57,638 bases of DNA, taken from positions 1-57,638 of the forward strand of contig CACAGI010000001.1 of NCBI GenBank assembly GCA_902532015.1, in the 5' to 3' direction. Positions 20,302-29,649 of the stretch are shown piece after piece. The position numbers and the translations under genes are program-made. Under the pieces are notes generated by a model, which saw nothing but the letters and a program-made list of their open reading frames with translations, did not search any database and was not told the DNA's origin. This DNA comes from an uncultured SAR86 cluster bacterium (GTDB lineage Bacteria; Pseudomonadota; Gammaproteobacteria; Magnimaribacterales; Magnimaribacteraceae). Position 1 is the first letter of the stretch; each line of letters starts with the position of its first letter.

Positions 20302-21669
20302 CTATTTTGGAGCGAAAGTTTCTTTTACTTGCTTTATATCATTTTTGTCGGTTAAAAAGAGTATAACATGGTCGTTTTCCCGTAAATGTACGTGATCATG
20401 CGCTATCTTTCCTTTATTATCTCTTATTAGTGCTCCTATGGTCACTCCTTCTGGTAAGCTTATTTCTCCAAGCTCCTTCCCTATACTGCTTGGTTTACCA
20501 GATTTAGATTCTTTTGCTACAGCCTCTATTGCTTCTGCAGCACCCTTTCTAAGTGAGTGAACCCTTACTACATCTTTGCCTTCTATTTCTGCAAGGAATG
20601 TTCCTATAGTTATTTGTGAAGGTGCTACAGCTATATCAATTCCTTTTGTTTGAACCAGATCAACATATGCCGGATTATTAATTAGGGCAACTGTCTTATA
20701 AGCCCCCATTTCCTTTGCAAGGAGGCAAGACATTACGTTTGCTTCATCATCATTGGTTACAGCTGCAAATACGTCAGTATTTTCTACGTTCTCATCATAT
20801 AATAAATTTTTATCACAAACGTCTCCTTCAAGCACAATTGAAGTTTCTAGTTTTTCTGATAATCTTTTGGCTCTTTTATTGCTGGATTCAATTATCTTTA
20901 CCCTATGATTATTTTCTATTCTTTTCGCAAGACGGGCGCCAATTTTTCCACCTCCTGCAATGATTATATTTTTATAAGGTTCTTCCTTTTTTCTCATTTC
21001 GTTCACAACTTTGGATGCTTCACCTTTTTTTGATATAAAAAATACTTCATCATTTTCCTCTATGATAGTTGAACCAGATGGAACTATTGACTCTCCTTCT
21101 CTAAAAATAGCTGCAACTCTAGAATCGATTTTAGGCATATGCTTTTTCAAGTCTCCTATCTCATGACCTATCATCGGCCCTCCTTCCACCGCTCTCACAG
21201 CAACAAGATTTAATTGCCCTTCACCAAATTCCATTACTTGTAAAGAACCAGGTATCTCGATTAAGCCTTGTATGTGCTCTGTAATTAACTGCTCAGGGCT
21301 TATATGAATATCAATAGGTATTTCACCAGAATCCATAGCTTCTTTTGTTTTACCTTTCAGGTAAGAGATCTCTCTAACTCTAGCTATTGTTTGAATGGAC
21401 TTATTTAAAACTTTTGAAATTAGACATGAAACAATGTTTGTTTCGTCGCTGTCCGTTACGGCAACAACCATATCAGCTTCCATGATCCCAGCCTTCACAA
21501 GAATATTTGGATAAGAGGCCCCTCCGGTAAGTGTTTGAATATCTGACTCTTCTTCTAACCTATGAAGTTGAGTAGTATCTTGATCTACTACAACAAGATC
21601 GTTATCTTGCGATAAGAGAGACGCAAGAGTTCTCCCTACTGCCCCAGCCCCCAAAATTATTATTTTCAC
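20302..21669 (-). CDS. trkA: Trk system potassium regulatory protein TrkA
   Basis: TrkA is the cytosolic NAD(H)/nucleotide-binding ring that gates TrkH. The 455-residue protein has two RCK repeats, each with a Rossmann motif: ILGAGAVGRTLAS at residues 4-16 and IAGGGKIGARLAKRI near residue 237. Each is followed by a TrkA-C domain (for example the C-terminal IGALIRDNKGKIAHDH). Length and layout are normal. The gene normally found between trkA and fmt, rsmB, is absent; only 72 bases separate them. Confidence 0.96.
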   Translation of the reverse strand: MKIIILGAGAVGRTLASLLSQDNDLVVVDQDTTQLHRLEEESDIQTLTGGASYPNILVKAGIMEADMVVAVTDSDETNIVSCLISKVLNKSIQTIARVREISYLKGKTKEAMDSGEIPIDIHISPEQLITEHIQGLIEIPGSLQVMEFGEGQLNLVAVRAVEGGPMIGHEIGDLKKHMPKIDSRVAAIFREGESIVPSGSTIIEENDEVFFISKKGEASKVVNEMRKKEEPYKNIIIAGGGKIGARLAKRIENNHRVKIIESSNKRAKRLSEKLETSIVLEGDVCDKNLLYDENVENTDVFAAVTNDDEANVMSCLLAKEMGAYKTVALINNPAYVDLVQTKGIDIAVAPSQITIGTFLAEIEGKDVVRVHSLRKGAAEAIEAVAKESKSGKPSSIGKELGEISLPEGVTIGALIRDNKGKIAHDHVHLRENDHVILFLTDKNDIKQVKETFAPK

Positions 21670-21741
21670 AATCTTTTAATAAGACACTTCAATTATAAAG
21701 ATCGATTATAGTCCTATTTTAATTTTAGAAAATACTTATCG

Positions 21742-22683
21742 CTAATTACTGCTAAACTTTCTTTCTGAATCAATTAAAGCCTTGTATCCTCTAACAAAAT
21801 CTTCTGACTTAACAACATCTTTTCCTTCAATTTGGATCTTATCAATTCTAATACAGGTATTATCCTTACATCCTACCAAGATTTTTTTTTCTTCAGAAAA
21901 CCCTATAAAACCTGGCTTGAGGCCTGATGATTCTGTAGGAAAGCACTTATGAAGCTTAATTCTTTTATCACCTAAAAAAGTAAAAGCAACATATTTAGGG
22001 TAGAGAGATCTTATTTTTCTATCTATTTCATCAGAAACTTTATTCCAGTCTATCTGTTGATCAGAAGGGTTAATTTTTGGTGCAAATGTAGCAAGCGAAT
22101 TTTCTTGTCGCACTTCCTTTAAGTCTCTTTTTTTAAATTTATCAAGGAAAGGTAATAAGTTTAACTTGCTAAGCTCTATAAATTTATCCTCTATTGATCC
22201 AAGGTCGTCTTCTTTTCTAATTTTGCATTTATGAACTTCTAAAATTGGCCCTTCATCAAGACCTTCCGTCATCCTCATGTAGCTAATACCAGTTTCCTTA
22301 TCTCCAGAAAATATTGAGTATTCTATTGGTGCAGCGCCCCTCCAATTAGGAAGAATAGAGGCGTGAATATTTACACAGCCCATTTCTGGAATATCTAAAA
22401 TCTTTTTAGGTATTAAAAGCCCATAAGCAACTACGATCATAAGATCAGCTTTTACAGATTTTAGAGCCTTGATAGTTGATTCATCTGTCAAAGAGGTTGG
22501 TTGCAGAATCTCGATCTCATTTATAAGAGCAATTTCTTTTACAGGGGAAGTCTTTATTTTTTTCCCGCGTCCAGAGACCCTATCTGGTTGCGTAAGAATA
22601 CATTTAATGACATGTTCGCTATCTAATAATATTTTCAAATGATCCGCAGCAAATTGAGGAGTACCCGCAAAGACAATATTCAT
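21742..22683 (-). CDS. fmt: Methionyl-tRNA formyltransferase
   Basis: Fmt formylates initiator Met-tRNA using 10-formyl-tetrahydrofolate. The 313-residue protein starts MNIVFAGTPQFAADHL. It has the catalytic asparagine-histidine region NIHASILPNWRGAAPIEYS and the GISYMRMTEGLDEGPIL block, then a C-terminal tRNA-binding domain. It lies 4 bases after def, the enzyme that removes the formyl group, the usual def-fmt pair. Confidence 0.97.
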   Translation of the reverse strand: MNIVFAGTPQFAADHLKILLDSEHVIKCILTQPDRVSGRGKKIKTSPVKEIALINEIEILQPTSLTDESTIKALKSVKADLMIVVAYGLLIPKKILDIPEMGCVNIHASILPNWRGAAPIEYSIFSGDKETGISYMRMTEGLDEGPILEVHKCKIRKEDDLGSIEDKFIELSKLNLLPFLDKFKKRDLKEVRQENSLATFAPKINPSDQQIDWNKVSDEIDRKIRSLYPKYVAFTFLGDKRIKLHKCFPTESSGLKPGFIGFSEEKKILVGCKDNTCIRIDKIQIEGKDVVKSEDFVRGYKALIDSERKFSSN

Positions 22684-22687
22684 CTCA

Positions 22688-23191
22688 TTATGTAGCTTTA
22701 TACTTGGCCATTTTTTTTCTAATCATTTCTCTTTTCAGGTTTGAAAGAAAATCAACCATCATTTTTCCTTCCAAGTGATCCATTTCGTGTTGTATAACAA
22801 CAGAGAGTATATCTTCCGCAATAAAAGTAAATTCTTTACCGTCAAGATCTAGGGCAGAAACTTCTACAGCACTTGGTCTTTCGAGTTCTTCATAGATACC
22901 GGGCACTGAAAGGCAACCTTCTGAGTAGGCTTTGTTTTCATTATTAACAACTTCTTTTATAACTGGATTTACTAAAACTAAGGGATCGTTTTTCTCGTTG
23001 CTCACATCTATTACTATAATTCTTTTGTGCACATCAACCTGAGTGCCTGCTAGGCCAATGCCTTCACCTGAATACATTGTCTCTAACATGTCTTCAGCTA
23101 GTTTTCTTATTGAATCATTTACATCCTTAATAGGCTTAGCCACGGTCCTTAATTTAGGATCAGGAAATATTAAAATTTTTAAAGTAGCCAT
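22688..23191 (-). CDS. def: Peptide deformylase
   Basis: Def removes the formyl group from nascent proteins with an active-site metal. All three motifs are present in the 167 residues: motif 1 GIGLAGTQV (family GxGLAAxQ), motif 2 EGCLSVPG with the metal-binding cysteine, and motif 3 QHEMDHLEG with the HExxH metal site. Motif 1 has AGT in place of the usual AA-P/T. It is divergent from purE across a gap of about 50 bases that contains a minus-strand TATAAT at 23204-23209. Confidence 0.97.
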   Translation of the reverse strand: MATLKILIFPDPKLRTVAKPIKDVNDSIRKLAEDMLETMYSGEGIGLAGTQVDVHKRIIVIDVSNEKNDPLVLVNPVIKEVVNNENKAYSEGCLSVPGIYEELERPSAVEVSALDLDGKEFTFIAEDILSVVIQHEMDHLEGKMMVDFLSNLKREMIRKKMAKYKAT

Positions 23192-23240
23192 GATTCAATT
23201 TACATTATATTAGTATACAATTTTGCTTTTGGAGAAAATT

Positions 23241-23735
23241 GTGACTGAAACTGTATCAATAGTAATAGGATCTGAATCTGATTTAGACTTGGCCAATAAG
23301 TGCGCTGATGCTTTGGACTCGTTGTCCATTAGTAATTCAATACAAGTTTTGTCTGCACACAGAACACCCGGACTCTTGGAAACACATGTAAGAGAGTGTG
23401 AGAGCGGCGGAACAAAAGTCTTTGTAGCAATGGCCGGTCTGGCAGCTCATCTTGCTGGCGCGGTAGCTTCAAAGACTGTTTTGCCCGTTATTGGTGTTCC
23501 AGGGGATGGAGGCCCATTGAGTGGTATGGACGCACTTTTGTCGACTGTACAGATGCCCAAAGGAATTCCAGTAGCAACGGTTGCTATAGGGTCAGCAGGA
23601 GCAACTAATGCAGCATATTTAGCAGCTCAGATATTAGGTGTAGAATCAGAAGAGGTAAGAAACAGTCTGCTAAAAGTTAGAGAAGACGGCGTAGAAGCAA
23701 TAAAAGAATCTAACAAGAAATTATCCGATTCCTGA
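23241..23735 (+). CDS. purE: N5-carboxyaminoimidazole ribonucleotide mutase PurE
   Basis: PurE (class I) converts N5-CAIR to CAIR in purine synthesis. The protein has [31 protein letters not shown] and the [21 protein letters not shown] block. I start it at the GTG at 23241 because GGAG lies 7 bases before it and the conserved sequence begins there (164 residues); a TTG at 23223 would add six residues. PurK, which makes the PurE substrate, is not adjacent. In Vibrio purE and purK sit together between the def group and tsaC-aroE. Confidence 0.95.
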   Translation: MTETVSIVIGSESDLDLANKCADALDSLSISNSIQVLSAHRTPGLLETHVRECESGGTKVFVAMAGLAAHLAGAVASKTVLPVIGVPGDGGPLSGMDALLSTVQMPKGIPVATVAIGSAGATNAAYLAAQILGVESEEVRNSLLKVREDGVEAIKESNKKLSDS

Positions 23736-23743
23736 AAATTACA

Positions 23744-24280
23744 ATGAGCTCTCTGGGTTCAATAATAGAATCTCTTAAACAAGGCAATGTAATTGCTTAC
23801 CCCACAGAGGGTGTTTGGGGTTTGGGTTGTGACCCTTTGAATGATGAAGCCATCTTAAAATTAATAACTTTAAAGAACCGCTCTAAAGACAAAGGATTGA
23901 TAATTATCGGCTCAAATATAAACCAATTTTCAAATTTTATTGAAATAGAGAAATATAAGGATGAACTTCTTTCTAAGTGGCCAGGACCTCACACATGGCT
24001 TGTACCACCTAAAGGAAAAATTAGTAAATTAATAACAGGGAAGAACAACAGGATAGCTCTTAGACTTAGCTCTCATAAAGAAGTTGTCGATATTTGTAAT
24101 AACTTCGGAAATGCAATAATTTCTTCGTCAGCTAATAAGGAAAATAAGGCGACCCTAGAATCATCAGAAGAAATTAAAAAAGTTTTTCCTGAAGTTTCTA
24201 TACTAAAAGGCAATCTAGGGGGTTTAAATAGACCATCTAAAATTCAAGATCTAATTACAGGCGAATATATTAGAAGGTAA
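23744..24280 (+). CDS. tsaC: Threonylcarbamoyl-AMP synthase TsaC
   Basis: TsaC (YrdC/RimN) makes threonylcarbamoyl-AMP for the t6A37 modification of ANN-decoding tRNAs. The 178-residue protein has the family substrate pocket sequence AYPTEGVWGLGCDP, LKNRSKDKGLIIIGSN and the PGPHTWLVP and ISSSANKE blocks. It matches the short, single-domain gammaproteobacterial form without the C-terminal Sua5 domain. It lies between purE and aroE with gaps of 8 and 10 bases. Confidence 0.94.
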   Translation: MSSLGSIIESLKQGNVIAYPTEGVWGLGCDPLNDEAILKLITLKNRSKDKGLIIIGSNINQFSNFIEIEKYKDELLSKWPGPHTWLVPPKGKISKLITGKNNRIALRLSSHKEVVDICNNFGNAIISSSANKENKATLESSEEIKKVFPEVSILKGNLGGLNRPSKIQDLITGEYIRR

Positions 24281-24290
24281 AATTATAATA

Positions 24291-25097
24291 ATGAATAAAT
24301 ACGCAGTTATAGGCAGCCCTATTGATCACTCGCTATCTCCACAAATACATTCAATTTTTGCTCAAGAGGCTGACATTGAAATAAGCTATGAGGCTATAGA
24401 AGTAAATAAAGAAAACTTTAAGATAAAAGTAGATGAACTCCTAAATAAAGGATATTTAGGACTTAATGTAACCCTGCCAATAAAAGAAGAGGCATTTAAT
24501 TATGCTGAAGTTAAATCAGAGAATGCATCCTTAAGTGAGTCTGTAAACACTCTTAGCTTTCTAGACTCATCCATTTACGGCCACACAACAGATGGAGACG
24601 GTTTGTTGAGTGATCTTTCTGAAAAAGGTTTTGTATTGGAGTCATCTTCTGTGGTTCTTTTAGGAGCTGGAGGCTCTGCAAAATCTATTATCCCTAGTCT
24701 TTTATCAAAAAAACCTAAAAACTTATTTCTCATAAATAGAACCAGAGAAAAAGCAGAAAATTTGGTAAATAGATACAAGACGCATTTTCCCCAGATAGAG
24801 CTATTAGAAGAATTAAATAGCGAAATCTCGGTAGATATCGTTATAAATTCAACTTCAGCTGGAACTTTAGGCGAAGATATTTTTTTGCCAGAGAATCTAT
24901 TTAATTCAAAACCAAAAGTTTATGACCTCGCTTATTCTAAATCGGAAACCCCATTTAATCTGCGAGCAAAAAAAGAAGGTTCACGCGAAGTATATGATGG
25001 TCTGGGCATGCTCATTCATCAAGCCGCTTTGAGCTTTGAGATATGGAATAGATTTAAGCCCAGCACAAAAGGCATAGAGAAAAAAATAAGGCCTTGA
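24291..25097 (+). CDS. aroE: Shikimate dehydrogenase
   Basis: AroE reduces 3-dehydroshikimate with NADPH in aromatic amino acid synthesis. The 268-residue protein has the shikimate site IGSPIDHSLSPQIH, the catalytic lysine in NVTLPIKEEAF, the partner aspartate in TTDGDG, the NADP loop GAGGSAKS and DLAYSKSETPF. Length is normal. The tsaC-aroE pairing is typical of gammaproteobacteria. Confidence 0.96.
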   Translation: MNKYAVIGSPIDHSLSPQIHSIFAQEADIEISYEAIEVNKENFKIKVDELLNKGYLGLNVTLPIKEEAFNYAEVKSENASLSESVNTLSFLDSSIYGHTTDGDGLLSDLSEKGFVLESSSVVLLGAGGSAKSIIPSLLSKKPKNLFLINRTREKAENLVNRYKTHFPQIELLEELNSEISVDIVINSTSAGTLGEDIFLPENLFNSKPKVYDLAYSKSETPFNLRAKKEGSREVYDGLGMLIHQAALSFEIWNRFKPSTKGIEKKIRP

Positions 25098-25148
25098 TAA
25101 AAAATAAATGAACCCCAAATAGTAGTTAAGATTAGCGGTTAAACTCTG

Positions 25149-25177
25149 TTGTCGGAGTAGGTCTAATAGTTTAAAAT
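25149..25177 (+). promoter_or_regulatory. Putative cox operon promoter with overlapping inverted repeat
   Basis: In the 122-base gap before coxB a TTGTCG -35 (25149-25154) and TAAAAT -10 (25172-25177) are spaced by 17 bases. A 7-base inverted repeat, TTAAACT (25139-25145) and AGTTTAA (25168-25174), flanks the -35 and overlaps the -10, which could be a repressor or activator site. A second short stem (ACTC/GAGT, 25143-25158) lies inside it. No recognised regulator motif is evident. Confidence 0.4.
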
Positions 25178-25219
25178 ACAGCCGCTTTTCCAGTGCCCGC
25201 CCAAAATAAATAAAGTTTA

Positions 25220-26371
25220 ATGACTTACTTAAGAAAATTTTTAAATAAAGCACTTTTGATATCTTCTTCTTTTGTTGCAGTAACTCTTTACGCCAACGAA
25301 AAAACAGATTACAACATGCCAGTAGGCGTAACTGAAGTAAGCACCAAGATTTTCGACCTTCATATGCTCATTTTTTGGATATGTGTCGTTATCGGGATTA
25401 TTGTTTTTTCAATAATGTTTTGGTCACTATGGAAGTATAGAAAATCTAAAGGCGCTGTAGCTGCAGATTTTGATGATAACTTTTGGCTAGAAGTTGGTTG
25501 GACAGTTGCCGCTACTCTGGTACTTGTTTATATGGCTGTTCCTTCGACCCAAGTAATGGTAGAGGCATACGACGACGCTGAAGGCGAGATAAATATTCTG
25601 GTAACAGGCCATCAATGGAAGTGGCATTACCAGTATCTAGAAGATGACGTGGGGTTCTTCAGCAATCTGTCAACAAGCCAAGAGCAGATTGATGGGGATA
25701 TGCCAAAAGGTGAATTCTATTTAAGAGAAGTAGACGAACCTTTAGTAATTCCTATTAATACAAGAGTAAGATTTTTAATAACAGGAAATGATGTTATTCA
25801 TTCGTGGTGGGTACCTGACTTTGCCGTTAAACAAGATGCAGTACCAGGATTCATAAATACAGCATGGACTAACGTTCCTGAGCCTGGGATTTTTAGAGGT
25901 GCATGCACTGAACTTTGTGGAATCAAGCACGCTTTCATGCCTGTAGTAGTGAGGGCTGTTGAGCAAGAAGAATTTGATGCCTTCATAGCTGAGAAAGTTG
26001 CTTTAGTTGAGGCAGAAAGGATGCTCACATCAAAAGTTTGGACTAAAGAAGAGCTAATGGAGAGAGGTGAAAGCTTTTATGCTACGAACTGTTCAGCTTG
26101 TCACCAAGCAAATGGTAAGGGCATACCGCCTGTCTTCCCTGCATTAGAGGGTAGTCAAATAGCTTTGAATGATACTGACAGACACATAGAGATATTGATG
26201 GAAGGAGTTCAAGGTTCAGCAATGGCAGCTTTTGGTAATATGTACAGTGAGGTAGACATAGCTTCAGTAATAACCTACACAAGACAAGCATGGTCCAACG
26301 GAGAAAATGGAGATGGAGTAATCGTAACACCTAAAGATATTGTTGATTACAAAAATAAAATAGATTTATAA
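25220..26371 (+). CDS. coxB: Cytochrome c oxidase subunit II with fused cytochrome c domain
   Basis: Subunit II receives electrons at its CuA centre and passes them to heme a. The 383-residue protein has an N-terminal export signal, two membrane helices (about 45-70 and 88-110), the CuA site with C229, E231, C233, H237 and M240 (CTELCGIKHAFM), and a C-terminal class I cytochrome c domain with CSACH at 291-295. The fused heme domain marks the c-type (caa3-like) subunit II common in gammaproteobacteria. It starts coxB-coxA-ctaG-coxC, the same order as the Pseudomonas aa3 oxidase cluster. Confidence 0.96.
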   Translation: MTYLRKFLNKALLISSSFVAVTLYANEKTDYNMPVGVTEVSTKIFDLHMLIFWICVVIGIIVFSIMFWSLWKYRKSKGAVAADFDDNFWLEVGWTVAATLVLVYMAVPSTQVMVEAYDDAEGEINILVTGHQWKWHYQYLEDDVGFFSNLSTSQEQIDGDMPKGEFYLREVDEPLVIPINTRVRFLITGNDVIHSWWVPDFAVKQDAVPGFINTAWTNVPEPGIFRGACTELCGIKHAFMPVVVRAVEQEEFDAFIAEKVALVEAERMLTSKVWTKEELMERGESFYATNCSACHQANGKGIPPVFPALEGSQIALNDTDRHIEILMEGVQGSAMAAFGNMYSEVDIASVITYTRQAWSNGENGDGVIVTPKDIVDYKNKIDL

Positions 26372-26383
26372 AGGAAAAAATAA

Positions 26384-27970
26384 ATGAGCACAATAGTAGA
26401 AACACATGATCATGGACATCATGGACCAGCTAAAGGGTTAACTCGCTGGCTATTCACAACTAATCACAAAGATATCGGGACTCTTTATCTTTGGTTTAGT
26501 TTTATTATGTTATTCATAGGCGGCGGAATGGCTATGGTTATAAGGGCTGAACTTTTTCAACCTGGTCTTCAGATAGTGCAGCCTGAATTCTTTAATCAGA
26601 TGACAACAAATCATGGCTTGATTATGGTTTTTGGTGTCATCATGCCTGCTTTTGTGGGGCTAGCTAACTGGATGTTGCCTATGCAAATTGGTGCTCCAGA
26701 TATGGCCTTACCTCGTCTAAACAATCTTAGTTTTTGGTTATTACCAATGGCTTTCGGCATCTTAATATCAACTCTTTTTATGCCAGAAGGAGGACCTAAC
26801 TTTGGGTGGACTTTCTATGCTCCACTATCCACTACTTATGCTCCCTCAACAGTCAATTTCTTTATATTTTCTGTTCACATAATGGGCGTATCTTCAATAC
26901 TTGGATCTATAAATATTATTACAACTATTTTTAACATGAGAGCTCCCGGCATGACGTTAATGAAAATGCCCTTGTTTGTATGGAGCTGGTTAATAACAGC
27001 TTATTTACTAATAGCTGTTATGCCCGTTTTGGCGGGAGTAGTAACTATGATGTTAATGGACATCAATTTCGGAACTAGCTTCTTTAACGCAGCAGGTGGA
27101 GGGGATCCAGTACTGTTTCAGCATGTATTCTGGTTTTTTGGACATCCTGAAGTTTACATCATGATTCTTCCAGCTTTTGGTATTGTTTCTCATATAATAG
27201 AAACATTCTCTAGAAAACCAATTTTTGGCTATTCATCTATGGTTTATGCAATGGCCTCTATAGCCATCTTATCTTTCGTGGTTTGGGCGCACCATATGTT
27301 TACTGTTGGTATGCCGCTTGCTGGACAGTTATTCTTTATGTACTCAACTATGTTGATAGCTATACCAACAGGAGTGAAGGTATTTAATTGGGTAGCAACC
27401 ATGTTCAAGGGCTCAATAAGTTTTGAAACGCCAATGTTATTTTCAATTGCTTTTGTAGCATTATTTACAATAGGAGGATTTTCTGGACTAATGCTAGCCA
27501 TAGTGCCGGCTGATTTCCAATATCATGATACGTATTTTGTAGTGGCTCACTTTCATTACGTTCTTGTTCCCGGAGCATTGTTTGGAATAATAGCTGGAGC
27601 TTACTATTGGTTGCCTAAATGGACTGGTAATATGTATGATGAATTTTTAGGCAAACTTCATTTCTGGCTTACTTTTATCTCGGTAAATGTAACTTTTTTC
27701 CCTATGCATTTTGTAGGGTTAGCAGGAATGCCAAGGAGATATCCAGACTACGCACTTCAATTTGCAGATTTTAATGCATTAATTAGCGTTGGAGCCTTTA
27801 TGTTTGGCCTAACGCAGCTTCTTTTTCTTTTCATAGTTATTAAATCAATAAGAACTGGAAAGAAAGCTAAGCCCGAAGTATGGGAAGGTGCTGGAGATCT
27901 TGGATTAGAGTGGACTTTAAGCTCGCCACCTCCTTACCACTCGTTTACTGTTCAACCACAAGTTAAGTAG
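26384..27970 (+). CDS. coxA: Cytochrome c oxidase subunit I
   Basis: This is the catalytic, proton-pumping subunit that reduces oxygen at the heme a3-CuB centre. The 528-residue protein has all metal ligands: H77 and H391 for heme a, H389 for heme a3, and H254, H303 and H304 for CuB. Y258 in HPEVY is placed to form the His-Tyr cross-link. DTYFVVAHFHYVLVPGA is intact. The N-terminus carries the short HDHGHHGPAKG stretch often seen in this subfamily. It starts 12 bases after coxB. Confidence 0.98.
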   Translation: MSTIVETHDHGHHGPAKGLTRWLFTTNHKDIGTLYLWFSFIMLFIGGGMAMVIRAELFQPGLQIVQPEFFNQMTTNHGLIMVFGVIMPAFVGLANWMLPMQIGAPDMALPRLNNLSFWLLPMAFGILISTLFMPEGGPNFGWTFYAPLSTTYAPSTVNFFIFSVHIMGVSSILGSINIITTIFNMRAPGMTLMKMPLFVWSWLITAYLLIAVMPVLAGVVTMMLMDINFGTSFFNAAGGGDPVLFQHVFWFFGHPEVYIMILPAFGIVSHIIETFSRKPIFGYSSMVYAMASIAILSFVVWAHHMFTVGMPLAGQLFFMYSTMLIAIPTGVKVFNWVATMFKGSISFETPMLFSIAFVALFTIGGFSGLMLAIVPADFQYHDTYFVVAHFHYVLVPGALFGIIAGAYYWLPKWTGNMYDEFLGKLHFWLTFISVNVTFFPMHFVGLAGMPRRYPDYALQFADFNALISVGAFMFGLTQLLFLFIVIKSIRTGKKAKPEVWEGAGDLGLEWTLSSPPPYHSFTVQPQVK

Positions 27971-27973
27971 AAG

Positions 27974-28522
27974 TTGGAAACTAAGAGAACAATTAGAAAC
28001 TTATTTGGCATCGTGATAAGCATGTTTGCTTTTGGCTTTTTATTGGTACCTATTTACGACGTATTTTGTGAAATAACAGGATTAAATGGAAAAGTAACTG
28101 GGCCAAGTTTTCTAAGTGAAGAATCCCAGGCCATTACAGAACAAAGAGAGCTTTTAGTGCAGTTTATGACGCACAATAATGAATCTATGCCTTGGAAATT
28201 TGATTCTGAAAAGTCTCAAATGAGAGTAGTAACCGGTAGTCAGTATGAAGCTATGTTCGTTTTTCATAACACAACCAACAAGACAATGGTTGGACAAGTT
28301 ATACCAAGCGTATCTCCTGGAAGAGGAGCAGAATATTTTCATAAAACAGAATGCTTCTGTTTTGAACGACAAGAATTAGCAGCAGGTGAGAAGATTGAAT
28401 TACCTGTAAGGTTTATTGTAGATCCAGCGCTTCCTCAGGAAATTGGATCTTTGAGTTTGGGTTATACTCTTTTCGATATAACAGATAAAGTAGAGCCTAC
28501 TAAAGAATTAGCTAAATTATAG
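27974..28522 (+). CDS. ctaG: Cytochrome c oxidase assembly protein CtaG (Cox11)
   Basis: CtaG is a membrane-anchored periplasmic copper chaperone that delivers copper to the CuB site of subunit I. The 182-residue protein has one N-terminal membrane helix (about residues 10-30) and the copper motif ECFCFERQEL with the conserved Cys-X-Cys. The PVRFIVDP block follows. The start appears to be TTG at 27974, three bases after the coxA stop, suggesting translational coupling. Confidence 0.93.
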   Translation: METKRTIRNLFGIVISMFAFGFLLVPIYDVFCEITGLNGKVTGPSFLSEESQAITEQRELLVQFMTHNNESMPWKFDSEKSQMRVVTGSQYEAMFVFHNTTNKTMVGQVIPSVSPGRGAEYFHKTECFCFERQELAAGEKIELPVRFIVDPALPQEIGSLSLGYTLFDITDKVEPTKELAKL

Positions 28523-28535
28523 GAAAGGTAGCATT

Positions 28536-29450
28536 ATGTCAGACCAACCTTATTACGTACCCGAGTCCAGTAAATTGCCCTTTGCAATGGCCATCACAAT
28601 GTTGGTCTTTATCATTGGGGCCGCTAATACAGTTATAGATTTAGGTACTGACTCAAATTCGTATTTAATACTAATTCTCTCTTTTGCAATGATGTGGACG
28701 ACCATGTATTTTTGGTTTAAAAAAGTTATCCAAGAAAATCATGCCGGATTAAATAATCCAATGCTAAAAGATTCTTATGTTTATGGCATGGCATGGTTTA
28801 TTTTTTCAGAGGTCATGTTCTTCTTTGCATTTTTCTTTGCATTAGCTTACATAAGAAACTTTGCTGTACCCTGGCTTGGAGGAGAAGGCGAAAAAGGTCT
28901 AGCCAACATGCTATGGCCAGGATTCGAAGCCACTTGGCCGTTGATGATTACTCCTGATCAGGCAGTATTTACTGGACCTGAGAAAGATATGTCTTTGGCA
29001 ACTGCATATGCCTCTGGAGGTTTAGGTGGAGTTTTAGGTTGGCTGCCTTTATGGAACACAGTTCTCTTATTAACTTCTAGTTTGACAGTTCATATAGCTC
29101 ATTTAGGACTTAAAAATGGAAACAGGAAGCAATTCAATCTCTGGCTGGGCATTACTTTAATCCTTGGCTATGCTTTCGTAGTAGTTCAGGGTATCGAGTA
29201 TTATGAGGCCTATACACATTATGGTTTGACCTTAAATACAGGCATATATGGAACTACATTTTTTATGCTGACAGGGTTTCATGGTTTCCATGTCTGTTTA
29301 GGAGCAATTATTCTTACAATAATGCTTTTTAGAAGCCTCAAAGGACATTTTAGTGCTGACGATCATTTTGGCTTTGAAGCAGGATCCTGGTATTGGCACT
29401 TTGTTGATGTTGTGTGGGTATGTCTGGTAGCGTTTGTATACGTTATGTGA
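28536..29450 (+). CDS. coxC: Cytochrome c oxidase subunit III
   Basis: Subunit III is a membrane subunit that stabilises the oxidase and its proton pathway. The 304-residue protein has seven hydrophobic helices and family blocks such as FIFSEVMFFFAFFFALAYI, ATAYASGG and GFHGFHVCLGA, and ends AGSWYWHFVDVVWVCLVAFVYV (in adjacent blocks), with the conserved WHFVD. It has a good AGGAAAGG ribosome-binding site. It is convergent with the small DUF2909-like gene, with one base between stops. Confidence 0.97.
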   Translation: MSDQPYYVPESSKLPFAMAITMLVFIIGAANTVIDLGTDSNSYLILILSFAMMWTTMYFWFKKVIQENHAGLNNPMLKDSYVYGMAWFIFSEVMFFFAFFFALAYIRNFAVPWLGGEGEKGLANMLWPGFEATWPLMITPDQAVFTGPEKDMSLATAYASGGLGGVLGWLPLWNTVLLLTSSLTVHIAHLGLKNGNRKQFNLWLGITLILGYAFVVVQGIEYYEAYTHYGLTLNTGIYGTTFFMLTGFHGFHVCLGAIILTIMLFRSLKGHFSADDHFGFEAGSWYWHFVDVVWVCLVAFVYVM

Positions 29451-29451
29451 T

Positions 29452-29649
29452 TTAGGTTCCTGGACCTATTTGCCCGGTTAAAAAACCATAGATAAGAGTT
29501 ATAAAAAGAACTACAGCTATAGAAACCCTGACGCCCAAACTGTGGACTGTTTTTTTAGTTGAGCCACCATCTTTAATTAGATAAAAGGCTCCTCTAAATA
29601 GGCTAATGAGCATAGCCACTATAAGAAATAATATAAAATATTTGATCAT
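29452..29649 (-). CDS. Twin-transmembrane protein, DUF2909 type
   Basis: This 65-residue protein has two hydrophobic helices (about residues 3-23 and 42-60) joined by a short polar loop (KDGGSTKKTVHSLGVR), and ends GFLTGQIGPGT. The sequence matches the DUF2909 twin-membrane proteins that lie between coxC and SURF1 in gammaproteobacterial aa3 oxidase clusters. Function is unknown; the position suggests a role in oxidase assembly or stability. It is the only gene on the opposite strand inside the cluster. Confidence 0.85.
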   Translation of the reverse strand: MIKYFILFLIVAMLISLFRGAFYLIKDGGSTKKTVHSLGVRVSIAVVLFITLIYGFLTGQIGPGT

